A stretch of 40,403 bases of DNA from Armatimonadetes bacterium 13_1_40CM_64_14 (GCA_001917855.1 MNEU01000019.1:1-40403); one strand, 5' to 3'. Shown: positions 15,710 through 24,831, numbered from the stretch's first letter. The notes: generated by a model not told the origin, from the letters alone. Numbers and translations are program-made.

Positions 15710-17250
15710 GCTGCGCCTCCGAGGCGGTGCTGATCAAGGGCGCGCGGGTGCTCACCTTTAACGACCATGAAACTGCATATCCCGAAGGTGACATCCTCGT
15801 CGAAGGGGATCGCATTAAGGCCGTGGGCCCGAGGCTACAAAGACCTCCGGGTGCCCGCGTGATCGAGGGCCGTGGTCGCTTGGTCATGCCGGGTCTGGTC
15901 AACGCGCACATGCACTCCGACGAGACCCTGTTTCGTGGCCTGCTCGACAACATGCCCCTGGAAGTCTGGATGCTCTACTCCTTGCCGCCAATCGGCTACG
16001 GCCCCGTGCCCGAACGCCTGATCTACCTGCGCACGCTGCTAGGTGCGATCGAAGCCTTGCAGTCTGGTACCACGACGATCCAGGACGATATCTCCGAAGC
16101 GCCGCGTGCCACTCTCGACGGCAGCGAGGCCGTGCTACGCGCGTATCGGGATGTCGGCATCCGCGCGAGTATCGCCTGCAATATGACCGACAGGGCCTAC
16201 CACGAGAAACTACCCTATGTCGCCGAGCTGTTGCCCGACTTGGAGATGGATGCCATCCGGGCGACTCCCGCGCAGCCCGCCGCCGAGCTGCTAGCTCTGG
16301 CGGAGACATTGCTGGACAGATGGCACGGACGCGACGGGCGGATCCGGATTGCCTTGTCGGCCTCAGCACCGCAGCGATGCACGGATGACCTCATCCTGGC
16401 GCTGGACGACTTGTCGCGCCGTTGGAAGACGCCACTACTGAGCCATGTCCTTGAGACCAAGACGCAGGTCGTGACCGGCCAGGAGTTCTATGGCAAGACG
16501 ATTGTCGCGCACCTGGCGGACCTGGGTGTCCTCTCCGACCGCATGACAATCGCGCATGGCATCTGGCTGACCGAAGGCGACGTCGCGTTACTGGCGGCGG
16601 CCAGGACGGCTATTGCGCACAATCCTATCAGCAACCTAAAGCTCGGCAGCGGGTTACTCCGGCTCGAGGCTGTACGCCGCGCCGGGGTGCCGCTGTGCCT
16701 GGGAACCGACGGGAGCAGCAGCAACGATACCTTCAACATGTTCGAGGTCATGAAGTGCGCAGCGCTGATCCACAAGATTACCTCGCCGGTCAGCAATACC
16801 TGGTCGTCCGCGCGTGATGTGCTTGCTATGGTCCTGCGGGGCGGGGCTCGGAGCGTTCTCCTGCAGGGACAAATGGGGGTGCTCGCCCCGGGCGCTCTGG
16901 CGGATGTCGTGCTCCTGCGCCTGGATGCGCCGGCGTTTGTGCCGCTGCACGATCCGGTCAATCACCTGGTGTACTGCGAATCGGGGCGCGATGTCGATAT
17001 GGTCCTGGTCGGCGGTAAGGTGGTCGTGGAGGGAGGTCGCGTCACCACGATCAATACGGGCGCTATTTATGCTGAGGTGGCCGACCTGATGCCTGGTTTT
17101 TTGCAGATGATGGACCGTGCCTACGCTGCCAGTCGACGCCTTGAGCCCGTCCTGTGGCAGGTGTACGAACGCTGCCAGCGGCAGATGCCTGAGATGAACC
17201 GCTTCGCAACTCTACCCTCAGAGTGGGAATGGTCGAAGGGGAGCCCGTAG
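15706..17250 (+). CDS. ATZ/TRZ-type amidohydrolase/deaminase
   Basis: This belongs to the amidohydrolase subgroup that deaminates or dechlorinates purine-, pyrimidine- or triazine-like rings (guanine deaminase, SAH/MTA deaminase, AtzA/TrzN relatives). It has 514 residues, slightly longer than the usual 440-480, with an extended C-terminus after residue 450. The metal-site motifs are NAHMHSDE (near residue 66), LSHVLETK (near 245), IAHGIWL (near 281), AHNPISNLKLGSG (near 305) and LGTDGSSSNDTFNMF (near 330). GTG 15706 overlaps the permease stop. It is the third amidohydrolase-superfamily enzyme of this operon. The exact ring substrate cannot be read from sequence. Confidence 0.84.
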   Translation: MSCASEAVLIKGARVLTFNDHETAYPEGDILVEGDRIKAVGPRLQRPPGARVIEGRGRLVMPGLVNAHMHSDETLFRGLLDNMPLEVWMLYSLPPIGYGPVPERLIYLRTLLGAIEALQSGTTTIQDDISEAPRATLDGSEAVLRAYRDVGIRASIACNMTDRAYHEKLPYVAELLPDLEMDAIRATPAQPAAELLALAETLLDRWHGRDGRIRIALSASAPQRCTDDLILALDDLSRRWKTPLLSHVLETKTQVVTGQEFYGKTIVAHLADLGVLSDRMTIAHGIWLTEGDVALLAAARTAIAHNPISNLKLGSGLLRLEAVRRAGVPLCLGTDGSSSNDTFNMFEVMKCAALIHKITSPVSNTWSSARDVLAMVLRGGARSVLLQGQMGVLAPGALADVVLLRLDAPAFVPLHDPVNHLVYCESGRDVDMVLVGGKVVVEGGRVTTINTGAIYAEVADLMPGFLQMMDRAYAASRRLEPVLWQVYERCQRQMPEMNRFATLPSEWEWSKGSP

Positions 17251-18044
17251 TGGACACCGGCAAGGCCGTGCGCATGGCAACCATTCTCCGCAGTGACGGG
17301 CGCACGTTCGTCGGCGCGCTCGATGTCTTTATCCCTCGCGGGCTGCTGCCCGGGCTGCGTGACCCGGTCGCGACCGCGCGGCTGTTCGTGGACGCGGGAG
17401 CCGACGCGCTGCTGATACACGAAGGCCTAGTGGAGGTCTGTCTGCCGGCGTTTGCCGGCCGGGCCGCTCTGATCATCAAGCTCACGACAGCCTCGGCGCA
17501 GGCAGAAGATAGCACTCGGCGTGTGCAGGTGACCTCGGTGCGGCGCGCCGTTGCCCTGGGAGCAGCGGCTGTCGCGGTGAACTGCTTTCTGGGTGTGCCT
17601 TATGACGGCGACCTACTGGCACAGCTTGGCCGCATCGCTGATGCGTGCGCAGCGTACGGGATGCCGCTGATTCCGCTGATCAACCCTCATCCCCGCGACC
17701 AGTTCGACGCCGACCGCGTGGCCTACGTTTGCCGCGTGGGAGCTGAACTCGGCGGCGACCTAGTCAAGAGTGATTATCCCGGCTCTCCCGAAGCCTTCGC
17801 TTTGGCCGTGCGCACCTGTCCTCGGCCGGTGATCATCGAAGAGAGCCCGCTCCCGACGACCCCCGAGGGCACACTGCAAACGGTCGACGGCGTGCTGCGG
17901 GCCGGGGGCGCTGGGGTGATGTTTGCGAACAGAATCTGGGACGCACCGCATCCCGCATCGCTCGCACGGTCGGTGGCTGGCATGGTGCACGATGCGTGGA
18001 CATTGGAACAAGCGCTAAAGAACGCACGTGAAGCGGGTCCTTAA
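17250..18044 (+). CDS. Class I aldolase of the DeoC/LacD/FbaB (DhnA-type) family
   Basis: This TIM-barrel Schiff-base aldolase probably cleaves a ketose phosphate from the pathway into triose-sized pieces. It has 264 residues. The candidate Schiff-base lysine lies in GGDLVKSDYPG, matching the IVKxxYxG motif of DhnA/LsrF relatives. MPLIPLINPHPRD and the C-terminal GAGVMFANRIW phosphate-binding-like strand also fit. I chose GTG 17250, which overlaps the upstream TAG by one base and has AAGGGGAG 7 nt upstream; a GTG at 17223 would add nine residues. It is the last gene of the operon, followed 22 bp later by a strong terminator. Confidence 0.8.
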   Translation: MDTGKAVRMATILRSDGRTFVGALDVFIPRGLLPGLRDPVATARLFVDAGADALLIHEGLVEVCLPAFAGRAALIIKLTTASAQAEDSTRRVQVTSVRRAVALGAAAVAVNCFLGVPYDGDLLAQLGRIADACAAYGMPLIPLINPHPRDQFDADRVAYVCRVGAELGGDLVKSDYPGSPEAFALAVRTCPRPVIIEESPLPTTPEGTLQTVDGVLRAGGAGVMFANRIWDAPHPASLARSVAGMVHDAWTLEQALKNAREAGP

Positions 18045-18066
18045 TGGCGAGGCTGTCTAGGGCCTT

Positions 18067-18104
18067 AGAGGAGGCCCTCTAGTTAGAGGCCTCCTCTTCT
18101 CTTT
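18067..18104 (+). terminator. Rho-independent terminator ending the segment A operon
   Basis: The left arm 18067-18076 (AGAGGAGGCC) is exactly complementary to 18088-18097 (GGCCTCCTCT). The pairing continues inward (CTCTA/TAGAG) with one bulged C, giving a stem of about 14 bp, followed by TCTCTTT. It lies 22 bp after the aldolase stop. Confidence 0.88.
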
Positions 18105-18105
18105 G

Positions 18106-18418
18106 GCTGATCGTTACGCGGATGTGGATTGCAACCACGCTGCTTGGACTGGAACGACGACAGCCCCTCGGGCCCCCTACCGTAGCAGGGCCGTGAAGTC
18201 GAATCAAGTCGACGGCAACCGGGCCATGCCCACCTTAGTTTGGCAGGGCCTAAGTACTGGTCAGCGACGTTCGGCTTGGGTCCGTTTTTTGGGGCACCCT
18301 TGGGGCACGCTCGCCACTGTCAGGGGGTTTGACGACTCCCCTCGGTCCCAGGAGTCTCGATGTTTCGCGGATTCTGAGACTCGGGAGACTCCGCGGATTG
18401 TGCGAGATTCCCGGAAGA
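18106..18418 (+). other. Non-coding right end of segment A with an orphan integrase scar
   Basis: No gene is supported here. At 18294-18313 the 20-mer gcacccttggggcacgctcg occurs, repeated exactly at 18519-18538 just beyond the tRNA repeat. On the minus strand both copies read ERAPRV, similar to the GATRV peptide of the integrase traces at 1905 and 24730. No tRNA-like sequence lies at the usual 52-nt distance to the left of this copy, so it looks like an orphan remnant. Confidence 0.4.
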
Positions 18419-18468
18419 CGCACTCGTAATGCGCAGGTCATCGGTTCGAGTCCGATCGCCGGCTCCAG
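18419..18468 (+). repeat. tRNA-Thr 3'-half direct repeat (attachment-site copy 2)
   Basis: These 50 nt are identical to 1809-1858 of the intact tRNA-Thr gene, from the anticodon stem through CCA plus one base. There is no 5' half, so this is not a functional tRNA. Repeats of a tRNA 3' half at this position are the standard footprint of tyrosine-recombinase integration. It separates segment A (catabolic) from segment B (restriction-modification). Confidence 0.9.
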
Positions 18469-18851
18469 GTTCATCAAGAGTTTCACACTCCGCTCTCTTC
18501 GAACGAATTCGTCTAGGCGCACCCTTGGGGCACGCTCGTAAGTTGGCTGGCTGTCTCTTAGGTTAAGGTTTATGCCGCGCGCGTGGACACAAAGACTGCC
18601 TAGCCTAGGTCGCGCCTAACCTCCCGCGGGCTGCCCAAGGGTTGCCCGATTGCTTTAGAACTCAGGATTGATGAATAGCTTGTCTTCGCTTGTGCGCGCG
18701 CTCTGGCACGGACAAGAAAGGTCCGCATGTAGGTTATTATCTCTGAGCGTTCGAGGTCAAAAGGTCGCCTGATCTTGCTAGGAACCCTTGCGAAAACCCT
18801 TAACTTGTAATCAGGCGCCCGACAGTAATGGGCGTTGGAGGGACTGCGTCT
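18469..18851 (+). other. Non-coding left edge of segment B with integrase 3'-end scar
   Basis: The scar signature (gcacccttggggcac) is at 18519-18533, 51 nt after the CCA of the repeat, the same spacing as beside the intact tRNA. Farther right the sequence becomes less GC-rich. No reading frame in it resembles a known protein, and long minus-strand frames here are shadows of the HEPN-CBS gene or random. A ribosome-binding site (GGAGGG, 18837-18842) serves the next gene. Confidence 0.45.
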
Positions 18852-19556
18852 GTGAGCAACGCCAAGGAATTTCTTAAACTCTACAATGAACTCACGGACT
18901 ACCTTCGGGTTATCACTCGTGCCGACAGATCGGTACCCTATACAAAATTGGTTGATAGAGCGGCCGAGATCGACGCTCCAACCAAACGTGTGAGTAACAG
19001 GCTCAAAGATTATGGCGATCTCAGAAACGCAATCGTTCATCACCGAGAATACCCCGAGGAGATCATTGCGGAACCGATTAACGATGCTGTTATTCAATTC
19101 CGGACCATCGTAGAGGAAATTCGCTCGCCTAAGAAGGTCATCCCAACATTCGAGAGGACAGTACAGACGTTTGCGGCCAGCGAGCCTTTGGCCAAGGCCT
19201 TGAGTTTCATGCTCGAGAGCGATTTCTCGCAGATCCCTGTGGTCCGAGATGGAACCCTGACACTGCTAACGGTCGAAGGCATTGCGAAGTGGCTCGAGGA
19301 TCAAGCCAGACACGATTCCGTCGTAATTTCTGAGGCTACAATCGAGGATGCGCTGAGGAAAGACATTACATCTACTTTCCTGGTCATGAGCTCAGACCAC
19401 AATGTCTACGACGCCCGAGAAGCGTTTGCGACATCGCTGGAACGAGGACGGCCAAGACTCTTCGCGATCCTGATCACTCGGAGCGGGGACCCTAGGGACA
19501 GACCGATCGGCATAATTACTCCCTGGGATCTTTTGGAAGATCGCTCGGCCCTTTAA
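18852..19556 (+). CDS. HEPN-like domain fused to a CBS-domain pair
   Basis: About residues 1-90 form a charged helical domain containing LRNAIVHH (near residue 57). This is an Arg-x4-His arrangement (RNAIVH) matching the RX4-6H active-site motif of HEPN ribonuclease-like domains. Two CBS repeats follow: roughly 98-148 (TFAASEPLAKALSFML, then FSQIPVVRDGTLTLLTVEGI) and 168-230 (second repeat ending RPIGIITPWDLLE). CBS pairs usually bind adenine nucleotides, so the architecture suggests a nucleotide-sensing effector. I chose GTG 18852 (GGAGGG 9 nt upstream; 234 residues); ATG 18828 adds eight residues but lacks a Shine-Dalgarno sequence. It lies upstream of a type III-like restriction-modification pair in the same inserted segment. 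HEPN assignment rests on the motif and context, and catalytic activity is unproven. Confidence 0.7.
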   Translation: MSNAKEFLKLYNELTDYLRVITRADRSVPYTKLVDRAAEIDAPTKRVSNRLKDYGDLRNAIVHHREYPEEIIAEPINDAVIQFRTIVEEIRSPKKVIPTFERTVQTFAASEPLAKALSFMLESDFSQIPVVRDGTLTLLTVEGIAKWLEDQARHDSVVISEATIEDALRKDITSTFLVMSSDHNVYDAREAFATSLERGRPRLFAILITRSGDPRDRPIGIITPWDLLEDRSAL

Positions 19557-19998
19557 CTTAAGAAGGACCTGATAATCGTCCGGGCGGGGTTGACCCACGC
19601 CGTCCCTCTTCGATGAGGGACCTTGAGTCGATTCAAGAAAGGGAACGGTTTCTTGACGCGGCACAGCGGGACGGAGGCGTCCCGGCCTCGCACCGCGCCC
19701 GCAGCGATGTGCAGGAGATCCCCCAGATGAGGCCTCAATGCCCATAAGGCCTCTTCGGCTCCTACGAAGGGGCATAGGAGCAGGCTGAACTGTGGATTCG
19801 TGAGCAACGAAGCCAGGGCAAGGGTAGGTCGCGCACAAACCCTCCCCGGGTACCGTCGATTTGAGCCTTCTGGCATGGGGGGTGTGGGGGGATCCCTGTA
19901 TGGCACATTTTGCCAAAGGGGAAATGGGTGAGGTGTGAAACAATTCACGAAGGCTTGACGAACCTGATCTAGGCCGAGGTAAGGATGATTAGAATCCC
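19557..19998 (+). other. 442-bp gap between HEPN-CBS gene and methyltransferase, no convincing gene
   Basis: A long minus-strand frame (19553-20251) covers this gap and runs antisense into the methyltransferase start, but it has no recognisable motif. Small inverted repeats are present (for example GCTCCTA/TAGGAGC at 19758-19764 and 19775-19781, and GGGACG/CGTCCC near 19670). A TTGACG at 19955-19960 could be a -35 element for the methyltransferase, without a good matching -10. The base composition here is richer in GC than the flanking genes. Confidence 0.4.
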
Positions 19999-21974
19999 AT
20001 GACCGAACTGATCTGGGATGGCAAGTACAAAGACGACAAGAAGCAGGGACCGGTCCGCATCGCACTGCCGTTCCAAACAATCGAGACCGTAAATGAGAGC
20101 GCGCAAGACCGTCAACGGCGGCTTGAGCTATTTGCAACGGGTCGCGACGGGGAATGGCGAAACCGATTAATCTGGGGAGACAAGAAATACGTGCTTCCGT
20201 CGCTCCTCCCCGAGTTCGCTGGCAAGGTGAATCTTGTCTATATCGACCCACCTTTTGATACTGGGTCGAATTTCTCGTTTACTGCAGCGATTGCTCGCCA
20301 CCCTGAAACGGACGCGGATGAGGCGACCTATTTCGTAAAAGAACCATCAATTATCGAGCAAAAGGCCTACCGAGACACTTGGGGGAGAGGCCTTGATTCG
20401 TATTTGCAGTGGATCTATGAATCAGCAACTCTTCTCTATGAGTTGTTGGTGCCGGACGGCTCACTCTACGTTCACATAGGCCCGAATGTTTGCCACTACG
20501 TTAAAGCCGTGCTTGATGAGGCGTTCTCTCACACAGGATTCGTCAACCAGATTGTTTGGAAACGCCAGTCAGCAAAGAGTGGAGCGTTTGAAGGGATAGG
20601 ACAATACGGGCGCATCCATGAGGTAATTCTCTTTTATGCAAAATCCGATTCTTGGAAGAAGTCGAATCCGGCAGAAAGATTCAGCTAGGTGACCTTACAG
20701 CGGCGGGCTCCAGGAAAGGTGAGTCCGGAGGGCCGATATTGGTGCGAGGCGAGAGGTTTTTGCCTCCGCCGGGTAGACACTGGGCTCTTGGGCTTGAATC
20801 GGGCGAGTCTGTTCAAATGGCGATGGACCGGCTAGTGAGGGAAGGTCGCATATGGTATGAACCCGGCAAGATGCCCCGTTACAGGCGATACCTTGATGAA
20901 ATGCCCGGGGTCATGCTTCAGGACATATGGACCGACATCAGACCCGTTCCCGCTCAAGGAGGAGAGCGCCTAAACTATGAAACTCAGAAACCCGAAGCTC
21001 TCCTTGAACGCATTATCAAATCATCGTCGAATGAGGCCGACCTCGTCCTCGACTGCTTTGTTGGCAGCGGGACTACTGCTGCTGTAGCGGAGAGGCTCAA
21101 TCGCCGTTGGATTGTTTGCGATCTCAGTCGGTTTGCGATACATACTACCCGCAAGAGACTTCTTGGAATCTCCGGAGTCAAGCCGTTCGTGGTTCAGAAT
21201 CTCGGCAAGTACGAGCGCCAAGCCTGGCAGATGGCCGAGTTTCCCGGAAACGGCGAGAACCGACTTCAAGAGCAACGACTTCGTGAAGCCGCTTATCGAG
21301 CGTTTATCCTTAATGTTCACCGGGCCACTCCCGTCTCTGGCTATTCATGGCTGCATGGCAGCAAGGGCGGTCGGATGGTGCACGTGGGAGCAGTTGATGC
21401 ACCAGTGACTCTGGCCGACGTAAAAGCCATCGGGCGAGAAGCGTGGAAGGCTATCGGCAGCAACAAGGGGGCGCCGACGAAGGCGGGAGTGGACATTCTG
21501 GGATGGGAATTTGCGTTCGAGTTGAACGAGTTGGCAAAGCAAGTTGCTGCTGAATCCCGGATCGACGTTGCGTTCAAGAAGATCCCACGTGAGGTCTTGG
21601 ACAGGAGGGCTGTCGACCAGGGAGATGTGAGATTCTTCGAGTTAGGCGCTTTGTCTGTAGAAATGAAGCAAAAGCGTCGTGAGGTGATCCTAAAGCTAAC
21701 CGACTTTGTAATTCCCACCGATGACATTCCCGAAGAAGCCCGCCAAGCTATCAAGCACTGGAGCCAACTGATTGACTACTGGGCGGTGGACTGGGATTTC
21801 AAGAGCGACACATTCCACAATCAGTGGCAGACTTATCGGACGCGCAAGGAACCCAGGATCGAGTTGGAGACGAAACACGCCTATCCTGAGCCCGGGAAGT
21901 ACACGATAGTAGTTAAAGTGATCGACATACTGGGAAACGACACGACGAAGACCCTGGACGTAAGGGTTGAATAG
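19999..21974 (+). pseudogene. Type III-like modification DNA methyltransferase (Mod), frameshifted
   Basis: This beta-class adenine-N6 (or cytosine-N4) methyltransferase would modify the recognition site of the neighbouring nuclease. The first frame (19999-20688) carries LVYIDPPFDTGSNFSF (motif IV, near residue 83) and DGSLYVHIG. The second frame (open over 20652-21974) carries LGDLTAAG, then YETQKPEALLERI (motif X) and LDCFVGSGTTAA (motif I, AdoMet binding), the motif order of type III Mod proteins. Around 20660-20690 the frame changes and about 20-25 expected residues between VILFYAKSDSW and the region before LGDLTAAG are missing. This suggests a deletion of length 1 modulo 3 rather than a simple one-base slip. 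The C-terminus ends in an Ig-like stretch (GKYTIVVKVIDILGND). As read, the enzyme is split and likely inactive unless the gap is a sequence error. Confidence 0.85.
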
Positions 21975-22007
21975 GACACTGAGAGCCTGGATCCTTCTCG
22001 AAAGCTG

Positions 22008-24536
22008 ATGCCACGTAGAAAGAGGCAATCCAGCCCGTCTTCGCAAGTTGAGCTCCTCGATGTAACGGCGCGGCTGCGCACGGGGCCATGTGTCCCAGCG
22101 CTCCGAGAGGCCGTGAAGGCTTGGAAGGCGGGCGGCTACAGGGGCGTCACGGACACGACGCGCATTCTTCTGAACTATTGGTTCCACACAGACCATAAGC
22201 TGGCTGGTGGACTTCCCTTTCGGTACCACATTTCCCAGAAGGAAGCGATTGAAACACTCGTTTTTGTCTGGGAGTTTGAGAAGGTCCGGACGCGAAAGGC
22301 GCTCCTAGAGCGCTACGCTCAGGATCTAAGGAACCTCCACCTACCGTTATATGATGACCTCGCTCGGTATTGCATAAAGATGGCGACCGGCAGTGGCAAG
22401 ACCAAGGTCATGGTTTTGGCGGTAGCCTGGCAGTTCCTCAATGCGGTGCGCGAAAGAAACGAGGTTAGCGAAGACTATGCTAAAACGTTCCTAATTTTGG
22501 CCCCCAACGTCATTGTCTTCGAACGACTAAAACTCGACTTCGCAGGTGGAAGGATCTTCCGCGTGGATCCCGTGATTCCAAAGGAACTCGAGATTTTTTG
22601 GGATTTTGATTGCATCATACGGGGCGAGGCCGAGAAGGCGCACGCAGACGGAACTCTGTTCCTAACAAACATCCAGCAATTCTACGAAAGGCCCGATCGC
22701 TCAGAAGGGGAAGAACCGGAAGTCATGACGCACATTTTGGGATCCAAGCCGCCGACACAAAAGCAAGAACTCACAGACTTCGGGGAGCGCATCGGTTTGC
22801 GTGCAGGCAAACTACTTGTCGTCAACGACGAGGCTCATCACACTCACGAGGAAGACAACGAGTGGAACAAAGTGATTACCCCGCGTTTCCAAAAGGGAGC
22901 CATCTTCCCCTGGACCATTTTCGACTACCCACTCAAGCAGGCCATCATCGACGGAATCGTCAAGCGCCCAATGAAAGGTGTCGCAAAGACAACTGAGGCA
23001 AAGTCCGAGTACGCCAGCATCCGGTATCAAGCCTATCTTACTGCTGGCGTGGAGCGGTGGAGGGAGTACCGTGAGCAACTGAAGCTGCTGCACAGGAAAC
23101 CTGTCCTGTTCATCATGATGAGCGACACGGACGCTGCGGACGATGTTGAGGACTGGCTAAAGAGGAAGTACCCGGCCGAATTTGGTGGTGACAAGACTCA
23201 GGTGATCCACACGGATAAGTCAGGCGAGGTCAGCAAAAGGGACTTGGACAAGGCCCGGGTAGCAGTGCGAGAGGTTGACAAGGAAGATAGTCCCATTAAC
23301 GCTATCGTGAGCGTGCTCATGCTGCGCGAGGGCTGGGACGTACGTAACGTTACAGTCGTCGTAGGCTTGAGGCCCTACACTGCGAAGGCGAATATCCTCC
23401 CAGAGCAGACAATTGGACGCGGCCTGCGATTGATGTTCCGCGAACTCCCAACTAGCTACACCGAAAGAGTTGACATCATTGGCAACAAGGCCTTCTTGGA
23501 CTTTGTAGACGATCTCGAAAAGCTCGAAGAGTTGAAACTGGACACGTTTGAACTGGGTAAGGACAAACTGCACATTGTCACCATAATGCCCCTTAAGGAG
23601 CGGAGTGAATTTGACATTGGTGTGCCTGTGCTTACGCCGTTGCTGGTACGCAAGAAGAGCCTGGCCGAGGAGATTGAGGGTCTTGACGTAATGCAACTAA
23701 GAACCGTCGTTCTGCCCATGAGCGAAGCTGATCCACTCGCAAAGACCTTTCGTTATGAAGGGTATGACATCATTACGCTAAAGAAAGAGGTCGAACGCGA
23801 ATACACAATCCCCGAACCGCAAACGGCCCAAGAGGTGATTGGATATTATGCCCGTCGGATAGCAGAAGCTGTCAAACTCCCCTCCCAATTTGCTGTGTTG
23901 GCCCCCAAGGTCCGAGAGTTCTTTGAGCATAAGGCGTTCGGGCGCTCTGCAGACTTGGATGACCCTGCGATCGTGAAGGCAATGGCCACCCCCGTAGCCC
24001 ACTACGTCTGCGTGGATGTTTTCAAGAAAGCTTTGCTTGGTCTGATCATCGAAGAGCAGATCCCTCAACTATTGGAACCAGCCAGAATGCTTTTTACGTG
24101 CCAGCCCTTTCCCTGGTCCCGGCCCGTTTGGGAGGGTCGTAAGTGTATCTTCAATCTCGTGCCTTGCGACAACGACTTCGAAAGAGAGTTTGCCAAGTTT
24201 CTCGACAACGCTCCTGACGTCGCTGCTTTTGCCAAGCTTCCCCAGGCCTTTGGATTTTCCATTGACTACACAGACTCCGGGATGAATCTGAAATCCTACT
24301 ATCCGGACTTCGTTGTAGTGGACGGGGACGAAGTGGGCTGGCTGATCGAAACTAAGGGCCAAGAGACAGCCGAAGTGGCGCGAAAGGACAGGGCTGCAAC
24401 CCTTTGGTGCGAGAACGCGACGAAGCTTTCAGGGAGGACTTGGAAGTACAAAAAGATTCCGCAGAAGGATTTTGAGGCCTTACAACCCCACCGTTTGGCG
24501 GACCTCGCCGCGCTACAGGTTCTGCTACTCGAATAG
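22008..24536 (+). CDS. Type III restriction-like DEAD/DEAH helicase-endonuclease (Res)
   Basis: This ATP-dependent DNA translocase/nuclease is the restriction partner of the upstream methyltransferase. Its 842 residues include Walker A MATGSGKTKVM (near residue 125), the DEAH-type Walker B VVNDEAHHTH (near 270), a helicase C-terminal part with LMLREGWDVRNV (near 438) and QTIGRGLRLM (near 467), and a C-terminal PD-(D/E)XK nuclease signature: YYPDFVV (near 763), then WLIETKG (near 777). The length is somewhat short for classic type III Res (about 900-1000) but all core motifs are present. It starts 33 nt after the methyltransferase stop without a clear Shine-Dalgarno sequence, so translational coupling is likely. 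The reading frame is intact even though its partner is broken. Confidence 0.87.
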   Translation: MPRRKRQSSPSSQVELLDVTARLRTGPCVPALREAVKAWKAGGYRGVTDTTRILLNYWFHTDHKLAGGLPFRYHISQKEAIETLVFVWEFEKVRTRKALLERYAQDLRNLHLPLYDDLARYCIKMATGSGKTKVMVLAVAWQFLNAVRERNEVSEDYAKTFLILAPNVIVFERLKLDFAGGRIFRVDPVIPKELEIFWDFDCIIRGEAEKAHADGTLFLTNIQQFYERPDRSEGEEPEVMTHILGSKPPTQKQELTDFGERIGLRAGKLLVVNDEAHHTHEEDNEWNKVITPRFQKGAIFPWTIFDYPLKQAIIDGIVKRPMKGVAKTTEAKSEYASIRYQAYLTAGVERWREYREQLKLLHRKPVLFIMMSDTDAADDVEDWLKRKYPAEFGGDKTQVIHTDKSGEVSKRDLDKARVAVREVDKEDSPINAIVSVLMLREGWDVRNVTVVVGLRPYTAKANILPEQTIGRGLRLMFRELPTSYTERVDIIGNKAFLDFVDDLEKLEELKLDTFELGKDKLHIVTIMPLKERSEFDIGVPVLTPLLVRKKSLAEEIEGLDVMQLRTVVLPMSEADPLAKTFRYEGYDIITLKKEVEREYTIPEPQTAQEVIGYYARRIAEAVKLPSQFAVLAPKVREFFEHKAFGRSADLDDPAIVKAMATPVAHYVCVDVFKKALLGLIIEEQIPQLLEPARMLFTCQPFPWSRPVWEGRKCIFNLVPCDNDFEREFAKFLDNAPDVAAFAKLPQAFGFSIDYTDSGMNLKSYYPDFVVVDGDEVGWLIETKGQETAEVARKDRAATLWCENATKLSGRTWKYKKIPQKDFEALQPHRLADLAALQVLLLE

Positions 24537-24637
24537 ACGCATCTGATGCAACGGATGAGAACCACGAGACGCGAATTGACGGACCTCCTGCAGCAGATGC
24601 GACTGGAGCCTACTCAAACGACGGTGAGGACCGCGTT

Positions 24638-24683
24638 CTCGTAATGCGCAGGTCATCGGTTCGAGTCCGATCGCCGGCTCCAG
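24638..24683 (+). repeat. tRNA-Thr 3'-half direct repeat (attachment-site copy 3)
   Basis: These 46 nt are identical to 1813-1858 of the intact tRNA, from the anticodon loop through CCA plus one base. The sequence to the left diverges immediately, so no functional tRNA is encoded. It marks the boundary between segments B and C. Confidence 0.9.
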
Positions 24684-24729
24684 GATTGATCAGGGTTTCG
24701 GGGATCGTGGATTTCGTGTCTGTGGGTTT

Positions 24730-24831
24730 TAGTAGCACCCTAGTAGCACCGTCAAACGCTCCTTCGAGTTTCCGCAAGGTCACCTCCCGGTCCAGCTGCC
24801 TCCCCTCTTCCACCAGGTGCCCGTAGATATC
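24730..24831 (-). pseudogene. Tyrosine-recombinase (integrase) C-terminal remnant
   Basis: The minus strand reads DIYGHLVEEGRQLDREVT followed by LRKLEGAFDGATRVLL. A YGH motif close to the C-terminus is where phage-type integrases carry their catalytic tyrosine. The upstream part of the frame shows no further integrase similarity, so the catalytic Arg-His-Arg core is absent and this is a 3' relic. It points toward the adjacent tRNA repeat with its GCACCCTAGTAGCAC signature (24735-24749) 52 nt from the repeat's CCA. This is the geometry of an integrase gene lying next to its attachment site. It is the best preserved of five such traces in the window. Confidence 0.6.
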
